NCBI RefSeq assembly: GCF_021462225.1
Contig: NC_061812.1
Location: 52,941,848 to 53,005,847, forward strand
Length of the DNA stretch: 64,000 nucleotides
Source of the DNA: Girardinichthys multiradiatus
Lineage: Eukaryota; Chordata; Actinopteri; Cyprinodontiformes; Goodeidae
Direction: 5' to 3'
A program made the position numbers and the translations under genes. How positions within the stretch are numbered: the first letter of the stretch is position 1; every line of letters begins with the position of its first letter. The notes beneath the pieces are model-generated. The model was given only the letters and a program-made list of their open reading frames with translations, ran no database searches and had not been told where the DNA came from. Positions 11,101 through 26,100 of the stretch are shown here, one piece after another.

Positions 11101-14100
11101 TGTCGATAATCTCACGGTCGAGGTTTCCGGCGGACCAAAGTGCAGACAAGAGCTGGGCAGCAGCATGTTTAAAGAAAGGCTCAATCTTTATTCTTAGGCT
11201 TTTCCAAAAACGTAGCAAAATGTACCATAAGTCATTACAGGTATAAACATGAGTGGAATCCAAGACTTACATGTGAACGCTGCAGGAAATGTAGCAAAAA
11301 CCGAACTTAATCATAGGACGAGAACATAGTGGTGAACGAAGGACGGAATGAACGGAAAGAACCAGCAAGGAACTAAGAACACAGACCAACTAATATACAG
11401 AGAGACATGAAAGAGTAACAAAGGGCAGATAATCAAAGAAAACAGGGAACAGGTGTGAAATGGATGCAGGGAGGCAGAGGGAGCAGGTGTACCTAATACG
11501 ACTAAAGACTAAAACATGAGGAAGGGGACTAATTAACAAGACAGTGAGCAGACCTAAACGAAACTATAGACCAAGATAAAATAAAACATAAGAATCAAGA
11601 ATAAACATGAACTAAAGGAAACAGAGAAACTGGAGGGAACACAACAACCTACGATCTAAGGACTTAGCAAAATAGAAACCATAAAGAAACCCCGACTACT
11701 AAAGTAAACAAACCTAAACCAACACTGATAGAACAAAACTGAGAATGAAGCAGAGGAAATGAGGACTAGAATAAAAGTAAACAATAACTAAAGCTAACCT
11801 ATAAGGAGGGACTGGAGAATAAAGATAAACTAGAGGAACAAAGCTAAGAGGGACAATGAATGTAAAGGGAACTTAAGCCGAGTAATTAATAACTAAAAGA
11901 GGAAACAAATGACGAGAGGAGTCACAGAAAAGAAATTAATAAATAGGAGAGTGCAAAGGAACCAATACTAAAACATGAAAATAAAATGAGAGCAAAGATA
12001 AGGAACCAGAGAACTATAATACTAATAATAATAATAATAATTAAAGCTGCAAGCAGCGTTGAAGGCCCTCGCACCTCAGTGCAGCAACCGCGGGAGCCTG
12101 GCATCGCCTCCTACATGCCACACATGATGACACCGCTTCACTTCAACACGTCGCCAGTAGGTGGCACTGTGAGCAACATGTCATATGATCTTCGGTCATG
12201 CAGAGTTTCGGTCTGGCAAAAAGCATTGAAAATTTGGAGTAAATCGGATCTTCCAGAAGGACGCTGCAGTCGCTTGTTTGTTTGTGGGCGGGGCTAAAAC
12301 GACATCATCAATTGACTGTGTCAAAATGTCCATCATTAAGTCATGATCATGTATACTACATTTCAAGTGGATCCGATGATGTATGAGGGAGATATAACCC
12401 TTGAAGTGTCCTAGGGGGCGCTATTGATCCAAATTCCAATGCACTCCAATAGAGGTGTTTGGGGGCTGACAAAGATGAACTATATTTATTTTGGAGTGAA
12501 TCGGACCATGCATGTGTAATTTAGAGACAAACGTATGGCCGTGGCGTGACATCATAATACGCCACGCCATCATAGCCACCCTCTCCAGCTAAAGCAGTAA
12601 GTACTGGCGACTGTCTAAGACCATCATGTTATCTGTTACTTAGGACAGTTTCACATTGATTAGGTGAAGAACATCAAACATTCACTGTCTAAAGGAAAAC
12701 GGGACACCTTCGTGTTCTCAGGGGGCGGGGCTTCAATGATGTCAGCATGTCATCAGTGAATATTGTTCAGGCCTAGAGGCAGATCAATCCCAGAAGGTTT
12801 CATGTGTCTGTGACTTTCCTTGTAGGAGCTATGTCAATGTAGTCTTTTATGGCGAGAAGTCATATTTTGAGGCGTGGTCACGCCCACACGTTTCATGTAT
12901 CAAAAAGCTTTTGATAACTTTTGATCCCCAATGCCTTAAGAGTATACTGAGTGATTTTGAAGTGTCTAAGTCCAAAGCTGTAGGAGGAGTTCGCTCAGAT
13001 ATGCGGGCTAGAAACGCCCAAACGAGGGCCAAAATGGCAACTTCAATCCAAAATGGCCGACTTCCTGTGGGGTTTAGACCAATGCTCCAAGAGACATTTT
13101 TGTAGAGAGAAGATACATATCTGTACCGAATTTCAGAATCCTCGGTCAAAGCATGTCTTGGGGCTGATTTTTTGAAATTTTGGTAGGGGGCGCTGTGGAC
13201 GAATTAGACCACGCCCACCGAATATGTCATCAGATCTTTGTTGGGGACTGGACAAGGATCAATCACATTGAATTTGGTGCAGATCAGATGATCTATGTGG
13301 AAATTAGAGGCAAACGTATGGCCATGGGGTGACCTCTGACTTCGCCGCGCCGCCACGGCCACGCCCTTTTATGAAAAGTCACTGTGCCTCAAACGAAGTT
13401 AGACCCACTAGTTATCTGTCTTCTGACACACTTTCAAGTGGATTGGGTCAAGAGGGTCAGAGAGGCACCTTTCCAAGTGAAAAAAGTGACTTCCTGTTCT
13501 GAGGGGGCGTGGCTTTGATGATGTCAGCATATGACCCCATAGGATCGTTGGGAACCCTAAGGCCCTCCTTCATGCCAACTTTGGTGTGATTTGGATTTTA
13601 TTTGGGAAAGTTATTGCATTTTTTCACTTTGAGCGCAAACGGCAAGTTCGTGTCCCGGCCACGCCCCCTAAACATGGCCGAAAAATCAGGATTTTGATAA
13701 CTTTTAATCCTCCATGGCTTATCAGCATATTGCCCAAATATGAAGCCGATAGCTCAAAATCCCTAGGAGGAGTTCGTTAAAGTTCGAGGTGAGTAAAAGT
13801 GAAAAGGGCAAAAATCGGCCTTTGACCCAATGGCCGACTTCCTGGGCATTTTAGGGCATACCCCCAAGATACTTTTTGTCTTGGTTTGAGGAGGTCTACG
13901 TGTGTGCCAAATTTCAGATCTGTACGACTTACGGTTCGGCCTATCACGTTTGGGGCATGGCTAATTGGTTTGGGCACGCCCACTGACAACGACATTAAGA
14001 ATCAAGAATTTCACGCGGGGGACAATTTTGGGTAAAATTTGGTGAGTTTTCGGGCATGGCAAAGTCCCCATATTGCCCCGCAAAGAGGCAGCGGAAAAAC

Positions 14101-17100
14101 AAAGAATAAGAATTCCTACGATTACAATAGGCCCTTGCAGTTTTCCTGCTCGGGCCTAATAATAAGGAAACCATTCTAAGTACATAAATAGGAAATCAAC
14201 ACCAAGGGAAGTAAGGGCGAGAGGAGAACACACTGGGAGGCAGAAGGAAACCAGAACTGTCAGAAAACAGAAAGCAATAAACAACATGAATACAAAACCA
14301 CAACAAAGTCCAAAATGTCGCACCACGACAGATAAGTTCTTAAAGTAATTTTGGTCATTACTTTATTCCATGTATTGGTTCTTCCTCTGTCCCAAATGGA
14401 GTCCCAAACCCTAGAAATGGCTTTGTAACCATTTCCAGTCGGTCACTTTGTTCCGTCTCTGTTCATGAATTTCTTTAGATCGGTGCATAATGTGTTTCTT
14501 TTTGAGATCTTTTAGTCTACTTTATGTTGTCAGACAGGTTCTGTTTAAGTAGTTTCTTGATTTTACCAGTCAAGCAGTAATCTGGCCTTGATACATCTGA
14601 TGAAACTGAACCAAATCAATGTAGTTAATCACAGTAATTTCTTAATTTTACTTTTTCACATAGTGCCAGGTTAGTTTGGATAGATTTTTTCCCCTCAAAA
14701 AAATGAAATGATTATTTGAAAACTGCTTGTTGTATTTGCTCAGGTTATCTTTTTCTGATATTATTGTTGGTTTGATGATTTTAAACATTTAAGTGAGACA
14801 AAAAAGCAAACACAGAAGAAATCTGTAAGGGTGTAATTTCTTTTTTACAGTACTGTGGGGGGAGGATTGAAATCATATTGTTGATTCCGACCAGTATGTG
14901 ATTCATTTAAAAAGTTCCAATCCATGTTAGGCTCATATAGTTACTGCCCAACTGGACTTTATGCTCTGCTCACTGTTTCCAGCTGTTATAAAACTCCTCC
15001 ATCTTTCTTCCAGCTACTCCAGCTCTTTTATTCCTGTTTCCCTCCTGTTACCAAGGCCACACAAAATAGCAAGAAGCACCAAAACAACACTTCCTTGTAT
15101 TTGTTTAAAAGGGCTGACATTAAGAAGCCAGCCAATTTGGCTGATGCCACACCCCAAATCTAAAAATGTTCCACATTTATGGCTTAACTGGAAATGTGTT
15201 GCAAGAGAAACGTTAAGACTCGTTAAGTGGACTAACTTTTCCATCTGTGTCTCAAAGCAGCTTGGGAAGAAAACAGGGACCAATAGAGTCATTTGACATT
15301 ATTTTTATGTAAAACCCACATTAACATTTGTTAAAAACACTCTTAAATCTGAAATGTTTCCATCCAAATGTAGACGAGATGCTAGAATGACAAAACATCC
15401 AAATGTTAGACAAAATTAGCTCGATTAGATGGAGTCCATACCAGGAAACGGAGATGTTTTTGTCTTGTTTGACCAGCGAACAAGTCTTCTCCTCCTGGTT
15501 GAACATGGTTGGCTGAACAGTGAGGGAAGCACTGGCTCTCACTATTGGCCGTGCTCTAATTGAAGACAGAGATCAGGAATCAAATGCATGAAATTTATTT
15601 GCAAAGGTATTCAAACCTCTCGAGCTCCTACACATTTTGTCAGATTACAACCACAAATTTCAATGTGTTTTCCTGGTATTTTTCTAGATAGACCAACACA
15701 ACGTAGTTTAGAAGGAAAGGCAAGCAAGGTTTTCAGCTATTTTATAAAAATCTGAAAAGTGTGGTGTGCATTTTTTTACTCAGCTGACCTTTGTTCTGAT
15801 AAATAGAACCCACCTCTACCTGTTTACAGTTTTCCCAAAGCCATGTAATGACAGTAAGCGTATAGAAGAAGATACTCTAGTGAGATGAGACCATCATTAA
15901 ATCTATTGGTCTTAGCACTACCCTTTCCAGCTAACACATTTTACATCCGTTTCACAAGTATGCACTGCCTTGTGTAGGTTTATTACATAAGATCCCAAAA
16001 TACATTCAAGTTTGTTATTGCAATGTGACAAAATGTCACAAAAGTTCACTGGATGTCAATTCTTTTGCCAGGCACTCACTGTAAATATGCAAAGTGGGTA
16101 ATTATACCTGTACAGTACAGCCTTATCTAAGCCAAAAGCACCAACAATCAGATCTGCAAAAGGAAAGTTAGTTAAATGAAGACATCAAACACAAGGCTAA
16201 AGAGTTAAAATATGCAAAATAAGGAATCACATTCCCTCATACCTGGGTACCCGTTCTGATCAATGTCCATGTTGCCTCGCAGAGCAAAGCCAAAGCTGGC
16301 AGGGAATGAGCTTGAAGCCCACTGGCCAGAAAGAACCTGAGTAGGCCTGTTCTTCAGTCCTCCAGCATGACCATTATGGATAAAAACCAAGCCCTGTTGG
16401 TGGTCTCCTCCGTAGGGACAGCCGATAGCCATGTCTGATTTCAAAAAGTAACAAAACACAGGATAAAAGCTCTCCTATGTGTTTCTTTTTTTTAAAGATA
16501 TTTTTCCACACGAGTGGCCTTTATTATTTGACAGCAGGCAGGAAAGAGGGGTAGAGAAAGGTGGAGACATTTGGCAAATGTTGCCGGGTCCAGGACTCGA
16601 ACCCGGGACGGCCACTTCGACGACAGTAGCCTCCGTGTATGGTCGTGCGCTAAACCCTTACACCATCAGCGCAGCGCCCTCTCCTGTGTGTTTCTGCTGC
16701 AATACTGTCTGAGCAGCTGACAGCAGGCAACATGATGTAATGGACAGGTATCAAACACAAGGGGACCTCAATTGGACAAGAGATAACCTTATGAGACAAC
16801 CTTGAACTTCAATGCATGTTAGAGGGATCTTATGTGCAAAGTAGCCTATTAATATGAAGTGGAAGGCAAATTTTATATTGTTTTGAACATTTTTGTCACA
16901 AATAAAACTGGCGTGCATTAGCAGATTTTTGGAGTGCATGACTGACAGTTGTCCTGTTGAACAACTCCTCCACCTAAGTTGTGGATCTCTGCAGCTCCTC
17001 CAGAGTTGTCAAAGGCCTCTTAATAGCTTTAATAATCTACTACATGGCCTGTCAGTTTAGGTAGATGTCTGTGCCTTGTTAGTTTTGCAGCTGTGCCATA

Positions 17101-20100
17101 CTCTTTCCCTTTTCAGATGATGGATTGAACAGGGCACTATCACATTTTCAAAGCTTGGCAGATTGTTTTATGATCTAACCCCGCTTTTAACATCTCCAGA
17201 ACTGGCCTTTGTGGCGAGTTCCTTGTCTTCATGGCGCTGTTTGTTCACTAAGGTTACCTAAAAGTCTGAGGTCTTCAGCTGAAAATAAATTCTATACAGG
17301 GGGACTATTTACTAATCACGTGAGGTAAATAAACGCACAGATTCCTAGTTGTAAAAAAAAAAACCTCAGAAGAAAACCATGTATCATTTTTCTTCCGCTT
17401 CAACATCTTGCACTCCTTTGTGATGGTCTATGAAACAGAAAACGTGGAGCGAACCAAAACCTGTCACAACTAACTACGCGAGAACATTCAGCTTATTTAC
17501 TGGTCAGATGTGACCAGGACAGGAGTACCAAATGTAAACTCAGAAAGCAGGCGCTGTGTGAGAAATAGACCAAATGATCTGATGAGTTAAATGGGCAGCC
17601 TTTGTTTATTAGTCTTTTTACTGCATCCCACAATGCAACTCGAACCTGGCTTTGGGAAGACCTTTGGCTCAAGCTTGCACTGGTTACCTGGTCATTGAAA
17701 GGAAATGAGGTCAGATCACATTCACAACATAAACAAACCGCTCTAGTTTGTTTGGAACCGTGCCAAAACCATTTACAGGAGGTGATATTGCTACACTTAC
17801 TATGTACACATCTAAACAATCAAACTACATTAAGGGGGTACATAATTTGGGATTAATAAAGTATTTTTGAATTGAATTGAATTGAATAAACTAGAGTTTG
17901 TTTTAAATGGACTAAACACCTGAGGTGTGAAAACACTCTTAGATATTCTATCGGAAAGGACGTATCTTCATTCAGTAAAAGAGTCAGATGTACCGTTAAA
18001 GCCATCCTGGTTGAGATCACCCAGAGGAGCCAGAGAGGTGCCAAATCGACCAAAGACCTGGGAGCCAAGGAGATGCGTTTGAGCTGGCTGTAGATGCAGT
18101 GGGCCCCTTTGGAGGTACACATACACCTTCCCCAGCTCCTCCAAACGTCCACTGAACCCAGGGCGCATGAATGTTGGAGCTCCAACAACCAGGTCATCGT
18201 AACTGTCAATGGTATGGAAAAGACAGAATTTCAATAATAAAGAAAGACAGAGTTGGAAGCATCAGAAAAGACAAAATATCAAAACAGTTTATAACTGTAG
18301 CAGGTTTCAAGAAAGCAAAAACAGCTCTAGAATTTCTCCAAAAAAAGAACTAAAAATATTGAAGAAGGAAAGATTTCTTGGCCGATTAGAAACTACAAGG
18401 GTGACTGCACCAGCATGGGAAGTGTTCAACATAGTCAACATCTGCTATAGTCAAATCCCCAGACACATTTAGCTTTTGTTTTTGAATATTCTCCCTCAGC
18501 TCTTATTTTGACCATTTTACCTCCCTGTATTTTCTGCCACCATCTTTGTCACTGCACCTCCCTTCACTTACCCGTCGTTGTTGATGTCAGTGACCGCCAC
18601 TGCGTAGCCAAAGTAAGACCCCATCTGGAATACATTTCAAAAAGGACCGAGTTAGCCTGTAATCACAACATAGTGCTTTTCTTTCATTTTCTTCAGCCTG
18701 TCCCTTTCATCTCCTGTCCCCTTCACCACTATAAGATTTGCACCAAATCTCTCAATCCCACAATCCCCCAGTCTTTTTTTCTCCCTTTTCATGGAAGCTC
18801 AGAGTTAGAGCTCCTGTAAGATTGAAGCAACATAAGAAGTTGGAGGAAGACTAAATACTGAAGGACTGAAACTAGTTCTACGCTCAACCAGAGAACTTAA
18901 ATTCAAGCAAATAAATAAATAATGATTATATATTGTGTTATCCTGAACATGTCTGGATACAGAAAGATTTAATGAAAAGTTGGATACTTTCTTGAGAGAA
19001 TCAAAACATACCATTTAATTGGATTTACATAAAAAACAGCCAGTATTAACAGAAGCCAAATTAAAACCCTGGAGAGGTTTAGCGCAGTTCCTGTATTCAG
19101 GGTTCTCACACATCTTCAGTTTGAAATATATTTTCCAGACTAAAATTTCTAGATTATCTTCTGATGGTTTTTCTAACATTATGGACATCTGAGTATAAAA
19201 AAAATTACCTTGACAATGCCTTTACAGTTGTCGGATGCCATTATGTTTCACAAATCAAGGAACATCATAAGTTAAAGTTGTCTTCCAATTTAGCACCACG
19301 GCGAAGTGCTATTCCATTACTTTTTTGACATCTAAAATAACTAGCATTAGCTCTTTTTCAGAACCTTTACCACATAGATGTAGGACAAAATAGAAGTTCT
19401 TTAAAAGCAAAGTTTGTGATCTTTGATCCTTTTTTCTGTTTTAAATAACAAAATAAAATAGTTTCAAAGCTTTGTTTGCTGGCATATATATCAAGACCTA
19501 GAAAATGTAATCCGTAAACCAAAATATACAAACTGAACACTGGTTGACTCATGTATTTTCTTTTTTAATCTATAGCACAAAATCATGTCAATATGATGTC
19601 ACACTTCAGATATAACCTTATATTGACCAGCTTGGAGGGAATGGGGCAGGGGAATGGAGAAAAAAAAAGTACAGTTACATATTGAATTTTAACTTTGTGT
19701 GTTTACATGGCATTTGCAATGTTATCATTTAAATTCTCCAGCTGGTTAAATACATGTGATGTGTGATTGAAAGTGAATGTGAAGGGACCACATTCAGATG
19801 CCCAGGGACATTTTAATTTTGATTTGTTCAATAGTGTGAGTCAGTTGTGGAAATATTTCAATATATTCCTGTTCCTTCAACTTTTCCAGTTTGTCACTTT
19901 AACATCAAGGTTTTAAAGTAACTTGTTTGATTTTTTTATGTAATGGACTGATAAGTAAGGCAAGGTAAGTTGGAAGAAAATTATTAGCTGTTTTAAATTT
20001 GTTTTACAAAATAAAGTCTGCAAAGTAATATTATTAATAGTTAAACTTCGTTGATCTCACAATGGAGAAGTTGTCCTCTGCACATAACCCATCTCTGTGG

Positions 20101-23100
20101 GAGCAGTGGGCTGCCATTGTGCGGTGCCCAGGGAGCATTTAGGGGCTAAGGGTCTTGCTCAGGGACCCAGAGTGGCAGGCTGTGGGATTCAAACCAGGGT
20201 ACTTGTGGACTCTACAGGATGCAAATCTCCTGCTCTCCAACCATTAGGCCACCACTCCCTCAAGTGTGATGTACATTTGTACTCAGGCCACTTTACTCTG
20301 ACACCCCTAAATAAAGACCAGGGTAAACAACTGCCTTTAGAAGCCACCTAATTAGTAAATAAGTTCACCTCTGAGTGTAATTTAATCTCAGTATAAATGC
20401 AGCTGTTCTGTGAAGGGCTCAGAGGTTTGTAAGAGAATTTTAGAGAACAAACAGCATCATAAAGACTAAGGAACACACCAGAAGGGTCAGACAGAAAATT
20501 GTGGAGAAGTTTAAAGCAGGGTTAGGTTATAAAATAATATCCCAACCTTTGAACATCTCACAGAGCTCTGTTCAATCCATCATCTGAAAAAGAAAGAGGA
20601 TGGACAAAACTACCACCACGGCTGGGAACATAAGAAACTGGCTGGGCAAGGAAAGTTTTAATTATGGAAAAGAAGGTGGGAAGAAGGTGCTCTGGTCGAA
20701 TGAAGCTAACATGGGCAAAATGATATGTGTAGCAGAAAACCAACAGGAAACCTGCAACACTATCATGGTTCTACAAAGTACTGGATCAGGGGGCGGAATA
20801 CAAATGCACAACTCACTGTTCAGACTTTTATTTGGAACAAAGTTTGAAATTGACGTATCCTTTGACTTCCACGTCACAATCACAATACTTTAATAGCGGG
20901 AGTCTATCATCTAAAATCTCAGGTAAACACATTTATGTTTGTAGATGTAAGAAGACAAAGAGGGGAAAGCACTATTTTAATGGCAGGTGTGAACACTTCC
21001 TTAAAGAAATAAGTTGGAACACATGATGCCAAATCTGAACAGGACTTTTCACAGTTGGAATCTATATAAAATATAGCCTGAGTCAATACCTTGGTCCCTA
21101 AAGAACAAATTTTAAATTGACATTTGAAAACAGCACAAAGACCCATGTTTAAGCAGCAGACTGGAACGACACAGACCAAGCACCCACAGAGTGCAAAGTT
21201 TCAACTAGCCAGGGACAGCTTATTTATCGCCTTCCACCCTGAGAATGACATTTCATAGAGGTCAAACACTATATGTATACTCCTAGGTTTTACATTAGAT
21301 CCAATGCCTTGCAAAACTATTCACACCCATTCAACTTATGTTTTGTTACATCATAAACACAAACTTCATGTGTTTTATTGGGAATTTAGGTGACACAGCA
21401 CAAAGTTGTGCATCATTCTGAAGCAGAAGAATAATTTGATTTAAACCCTTCTGTTGGAGCTCACTGTCCTGCAGGAAGATGAACCTCTTCCCCAGATTAG
21501 GTCCATCTTTCTTCCCATAAATTTTGATCAGCTTTCCTGTCTCTGCTGAAGAAAAGCAACCCCACAGCATGATGCTGCCACCATCATCACGGGGATGGTC
21601 TGTTCGGGATTTTAGTTTGGGTACCATCTAACCAGAGCACCTTTACCACATGTTTGCTTGCTGCTTGTTGGCAACTGCAGAAGTATTTAAAGCTTTTAGC
21701 TTTGTTTTAACAATTAAGCACTCTTACCAACTGTCCCATCAAGGCCAGATATGTAAACAGACTCTGCCATCTGAGCTGCGAATCTCTGCAGCTCCTCCAG
21801 AATTACAACAGGCCTCTTGGCTGTGTCCCCAAATAAATGCTCTTTACCTGACCTGTCGGGCCATTTCTTGGCAGATTTGCAGTTGTGCAACATTACTTAA
21901 TGAGATAATCAGAGCTTGAGATACTGTTTCACAACCCAACCCTGCTTTGAACTCCAAAATTCAACAAAGGTGAAGTCTATTTTTATTATTCGGTTACTTC
22001 TGACCAGGACATGTCATTTAAATCCCATATTAAACAGGTTTCTAGGATTTCCTTCTTTCATCTCCAGAACATTGCCAATATTAGAAATATCCTGTCCAGG
22101 AGTGACACTGAAAAACTAGTCCATGCATTTGTTACTTCAAGGCTGGACTATTGTAATTCTTTACTATCAGGATGTCCACAAAATGCAGTTAAAAGCCTTC
22201 AGCTGATTCAAAATGCTGCAGCAAGAGTTCTGATGAAAATTAAAAAGAGAGATCATATTTCTCCTATTTTAGCTTCCCCTCATTGGCTCCCTGTTAAATC
22301 CAGAATAGAATTTAAAATTCTCCTATAAATAAATAAACTGAAACCATCTGTGTAGTTATGCTGCTAAAGGTTTAGGCTGCTGGAGGACATAATGACCACT
22401 TTCACCCTCTTCACTACATTCTCATACTACTCTCCAATTTTGTATTATTTGCTGTTATTTCAGTTTTTAACTTTATGTTCTCCCTCTTTTCTCTTTGTAG
22501 AAGGTACACCTGGCCTACCTGTGACACCTTTCTGGAGAGGGGCATCGTCCAAGCTTCTGCTGGCAACAACTTAATGCTCACCTTCTACAGATGATCCACA
22601 TGGCCCTGTCTTTCAGTGTTTAACCCTTTCTCTCTCCTAGACATGGCTACTGACTGAGCTTCTACTGTGACTATCTCTATGTTCTCTCTTTCAGACTCTA
22701 ACCTTGAAAACTGGCTCAGAGTTTATCTGTTCTTTCTTTCTAGATGAAACGACTAACATTTACTTTTCCTTCCCATAGAAAGTACTCCTGGATCAGTGCT
22801 TCTTTGTTCTCTTTGTGTCTCTGCTCTGTTCTCTCAAACCTCCAGTCGGTCGTGGCAGATGGCCGCTCACACTGAGCCTGGTTCTGGTTCTGCTGGAGGT
22901 TTCTTCCTGTTAAAAGGGAGTTTTTCCTCTCCACTGTCGCTACATGCATGCTCAGTATGAGGGATTGCTGCAAAGTCAACGCCAGTGACTGTCCACTGTC
23001 TCTACATGCTCATCCAGGAGGAGTGAATGCTGCAAGTCACTGACTGGATGCAATCTGCTGGGTTTCCTTAGATAGAAAAACTTTTTATCCAATTTGAATA

Positions 23101-26100
23101 AATAACTGAATCTGACTGAACTGTTCAATGGTTACGATTAATTGGAATGTATGAACCTGACTTTGTGAAGAACCTTGAGACGACATGTGTTGTGAATTGG
23201 CGCTATAGAAATAAAACTGAATTGAATTGAACTTCTGAAGGCAATTGTTTATACTGGATTTTATTTAGGGGTAAAATAGTCAATTGGGGTACAATCAAAT
23301 GCACGTCACACTTTTAAAGTTTTATTTCTACAATGTTTCCGTGGACCCTTTTCCTTCTAATCTCAATAATGCTCTACTTTGTGGGGGTCTATCACAGGAA
23401 ATCCCAATGAAATGCACTGAAGTTTGTGGCTGTAAATTTGAAAAAGTTAAACGGGTATAAATACATGTTCACAACACTGTATATTATATTCACTAATCCC
23501 ATTATTAATTGTAAAATGGGTCTTTAAAAAAATTGTAAAACACCTCCACACATAATCTAATAACCACCTTAAGACAAAGATCAGTATATCAGTATCAGCC
23601 ACCATAAAAGGCAGAGTATGACTGGGTAACTGTGCTGCTGCTGCTAAATTAAGCAAGTGACATTTCCGTTGCTGAAATAATTCATCCCTGACTGTTATTT
23701 TCAGAAATGTGGTTGAACATTCAAATCTGCCTCAGCAACACTGCCTCAATGTAGTGCTTCCAATTTTAAAAGTACATGCTGAAACCACATAGGGATGACA
23801 TCAACACCATCTTTCCGTCTTCTGTTTCTGGCTTTAATTTAGGTCTTTTAGAAACTCACTGTAAGCTGGACTTTGACAGGCTCCTTCACCAGGGGGGAAA
23901 TTCCTCCTTCAAACTTCCTTAACAAACTTTAAAAGGTGTCAAACTTTGGTGCAGATGAGCACATACCTGGTCCCCGGTGAGGTTCAGTACAGACTTCAGA
24001 TCCTTCCCATTTAAAATGGACACCTATAACAAACCAAACATGAGTTGCTTTCTTTAAAAAGAAAAAAATACAGCAATTTCACATTTTCTAAACTATACGT
24101 TTAAAAAGCTACAAAACAGTAATGAGAAAACTCCTTACTAAACCATACAGCATGAGTCCTTTTGGTACTCCTGTGATGAAATCTGCAAATAGAAAGGCAG
24201 TCACTCCTTGACTGTCCAAATCCTCCTGCTTTCTGAAAGACTTAATAATCCCCTTCTGTTACAACATAAACATGTGTGCTGTGACTTAGTAGCAATCTGT
24301 GCTCAGTCAAGCAGTCTGGCTCTCTGTACTGTAAATATGACCCTCACCTTCCTCGCCGTCCCCACTAAACTCGCCACTGGTCACAGAGTAACCTGCAGGA
24401 GAGGTGGAGAGTGGAGGCAGAGTGGGAGATAGAGAAAACAGAGAGTTGAAGGTAAATTAAGACAATGTCAATGAAAATGCAATACTTTGGATAAGTTGAA
24501 GGATTTAGTTGGTTACAAGCACCACCTCTTAAAGAGTGTTGGAGGCTTTACAAAAGATCATAATTAGCCAGTTTATGTCTGGCTGTCCTAAATAAACATT
24601 TCCTTGTTTAGAAGCAGAAAGTAATCAGTAATACTCCTGAGTCAATATTTCATAGAACCACCTAACATTTCAAATGTAGCTGCAAGTCTCTCTGAGTATG
24701 TCTCTACCAGCTTCGAACATCTGGAGACTGAGCGTTTTGCCCATTTCTTTTTTGCAATATAGATGTAGTTCCAGCTCAATCATACTTGATTGAGAAGGTT
24801 TGTGAACATCAGGTTTCATGTCTTGCCACAGATTCTTAATTAGATTTTGGGTCTGCGTTTTGACTGGACCATTATAGCACATAAATATAGTTTGATCTAA
24901 ACCAGTGGTTCTCAGTCTAACTCCTCAAGACCCACTGTCCTGAAGGAGTTAGGTGTTTCCCTGCTAACAGACACCTGACTTACAAGAGTTGGTGATTAAC
25001 AGGCTTCTTCAGCACTTGATGGCATGCCGGAAGTAATGCAATGATTTGAACCAGGTGGGCTGGAGCAGAGACACATCTAAAACATGAAGGTTAGAGGTCC
25101 CTGAGGACCAGGATTGAGAACCACTGACCTCACAATACAATATCTTTCTACCTTGTGGTATGCCAATAAAATCAGAGGTCTGTGGCTGTAGCACAGCAAC
25201 ATCTAAGATGGCTCAAGGGCTCAGAATACTTTTGCAAGCCATTGTATATGACTTATTTAGCTAAGAAGATACTGTCATCATCCAAACAATGTGCATTATC
25301 TGACTCTACCAATATTTTCTTTTCATATGTAAACTTTATAACATAACACTTATTTCAAACTTATTTTCAACGAGGTCAAAGACATCACAGTTATGACCCA
25401 ATATGTAAGTAAACTCCACCTTTAACCTCTCACCATGCATATTGTTTCATAAACATGGAATATTATCGGACACTGCTCCTGAGGAGAGTACTAGAGGAGA
25501 GTTCAACATGCAGCATTAATCATAAGAGCAGAGGATCTCTGTGTGAGTATGAGTGTGCTTTGTGTGTTTAATGGAAACCTGCCCACTAGATTGTGACATA
25601 AAGTATCTCAAGGGATGTCATGAGTTATGCGCATGGTGCTAATAGAACCTGAGGAAAGGTCTAGCAGCGAATATTTGAAATGCATTTTGGGGGAAACTCT
25701 GTCTTCTCAAAGTTGACTTTTAGGCATATTGGTACAGTTTTACTGGACTCCAACCGTTATGGAAAGATTGCATCCTCTGGGGTTCAGGAATGTACTTTAA
25801 GGACAGAGTTAAATATGCATGTTGGATTTTGATAAGTTTGGTCCAGATGGAGGCCTCAGAGGTATCGGTCAGAAGGTCAAAAAAGACCTGAAGATTTTTA
25901 TGTCAATGCAGAAAAAACAGAGAAAGTTAACCTAGACCCTATACTGGTGCCTGAGTTGATTCAAATGTACTTTCTCACCCAAGTAACTGTCATCATAGCT
26001 CCCCTGGACCTGTTGGGTCTGAATCTGCCCGGCAACCGACAGCAGGAAGTAGGAGGGATAGTATGCCTTAACAATCTCCTCTGTGGTGGCTGAAATCAGC

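Larger units (their letters stand above)
10224..14752 (-). mobile_element. Tc1-like transposon with terminal inverted repeats, interrupted by nested insertions
   Basis: Inverted repeats of about 100 bp at 10224-10321 and 14649-14752 match closely (outer start AAAGATAACCTGAG on both). Between them, 10320-11100 and 14331-14650 read as the complement of one Tc1-type transposase: GGCCTGCAGAGCTTTAGATG at the left break and GAAATGGCTTTGTAACCATT right of it belong to one continuous gene in this family. The interruption is the 11101-14330 insertion. All coding frames are broken. Confidence 0.8.

Noticed and set aside
12847..13149. Open frames on both strands in the CpG-rich element
   Set aside because: They fall inside a diverged repeat module and are not preserved in its tandem partner 783 bp away.
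17602..17856. Plus-strand frame beside exon 12
   Set aside because: No recognisable domain; it lies in an intron and its right end overlaps a LINE tail.
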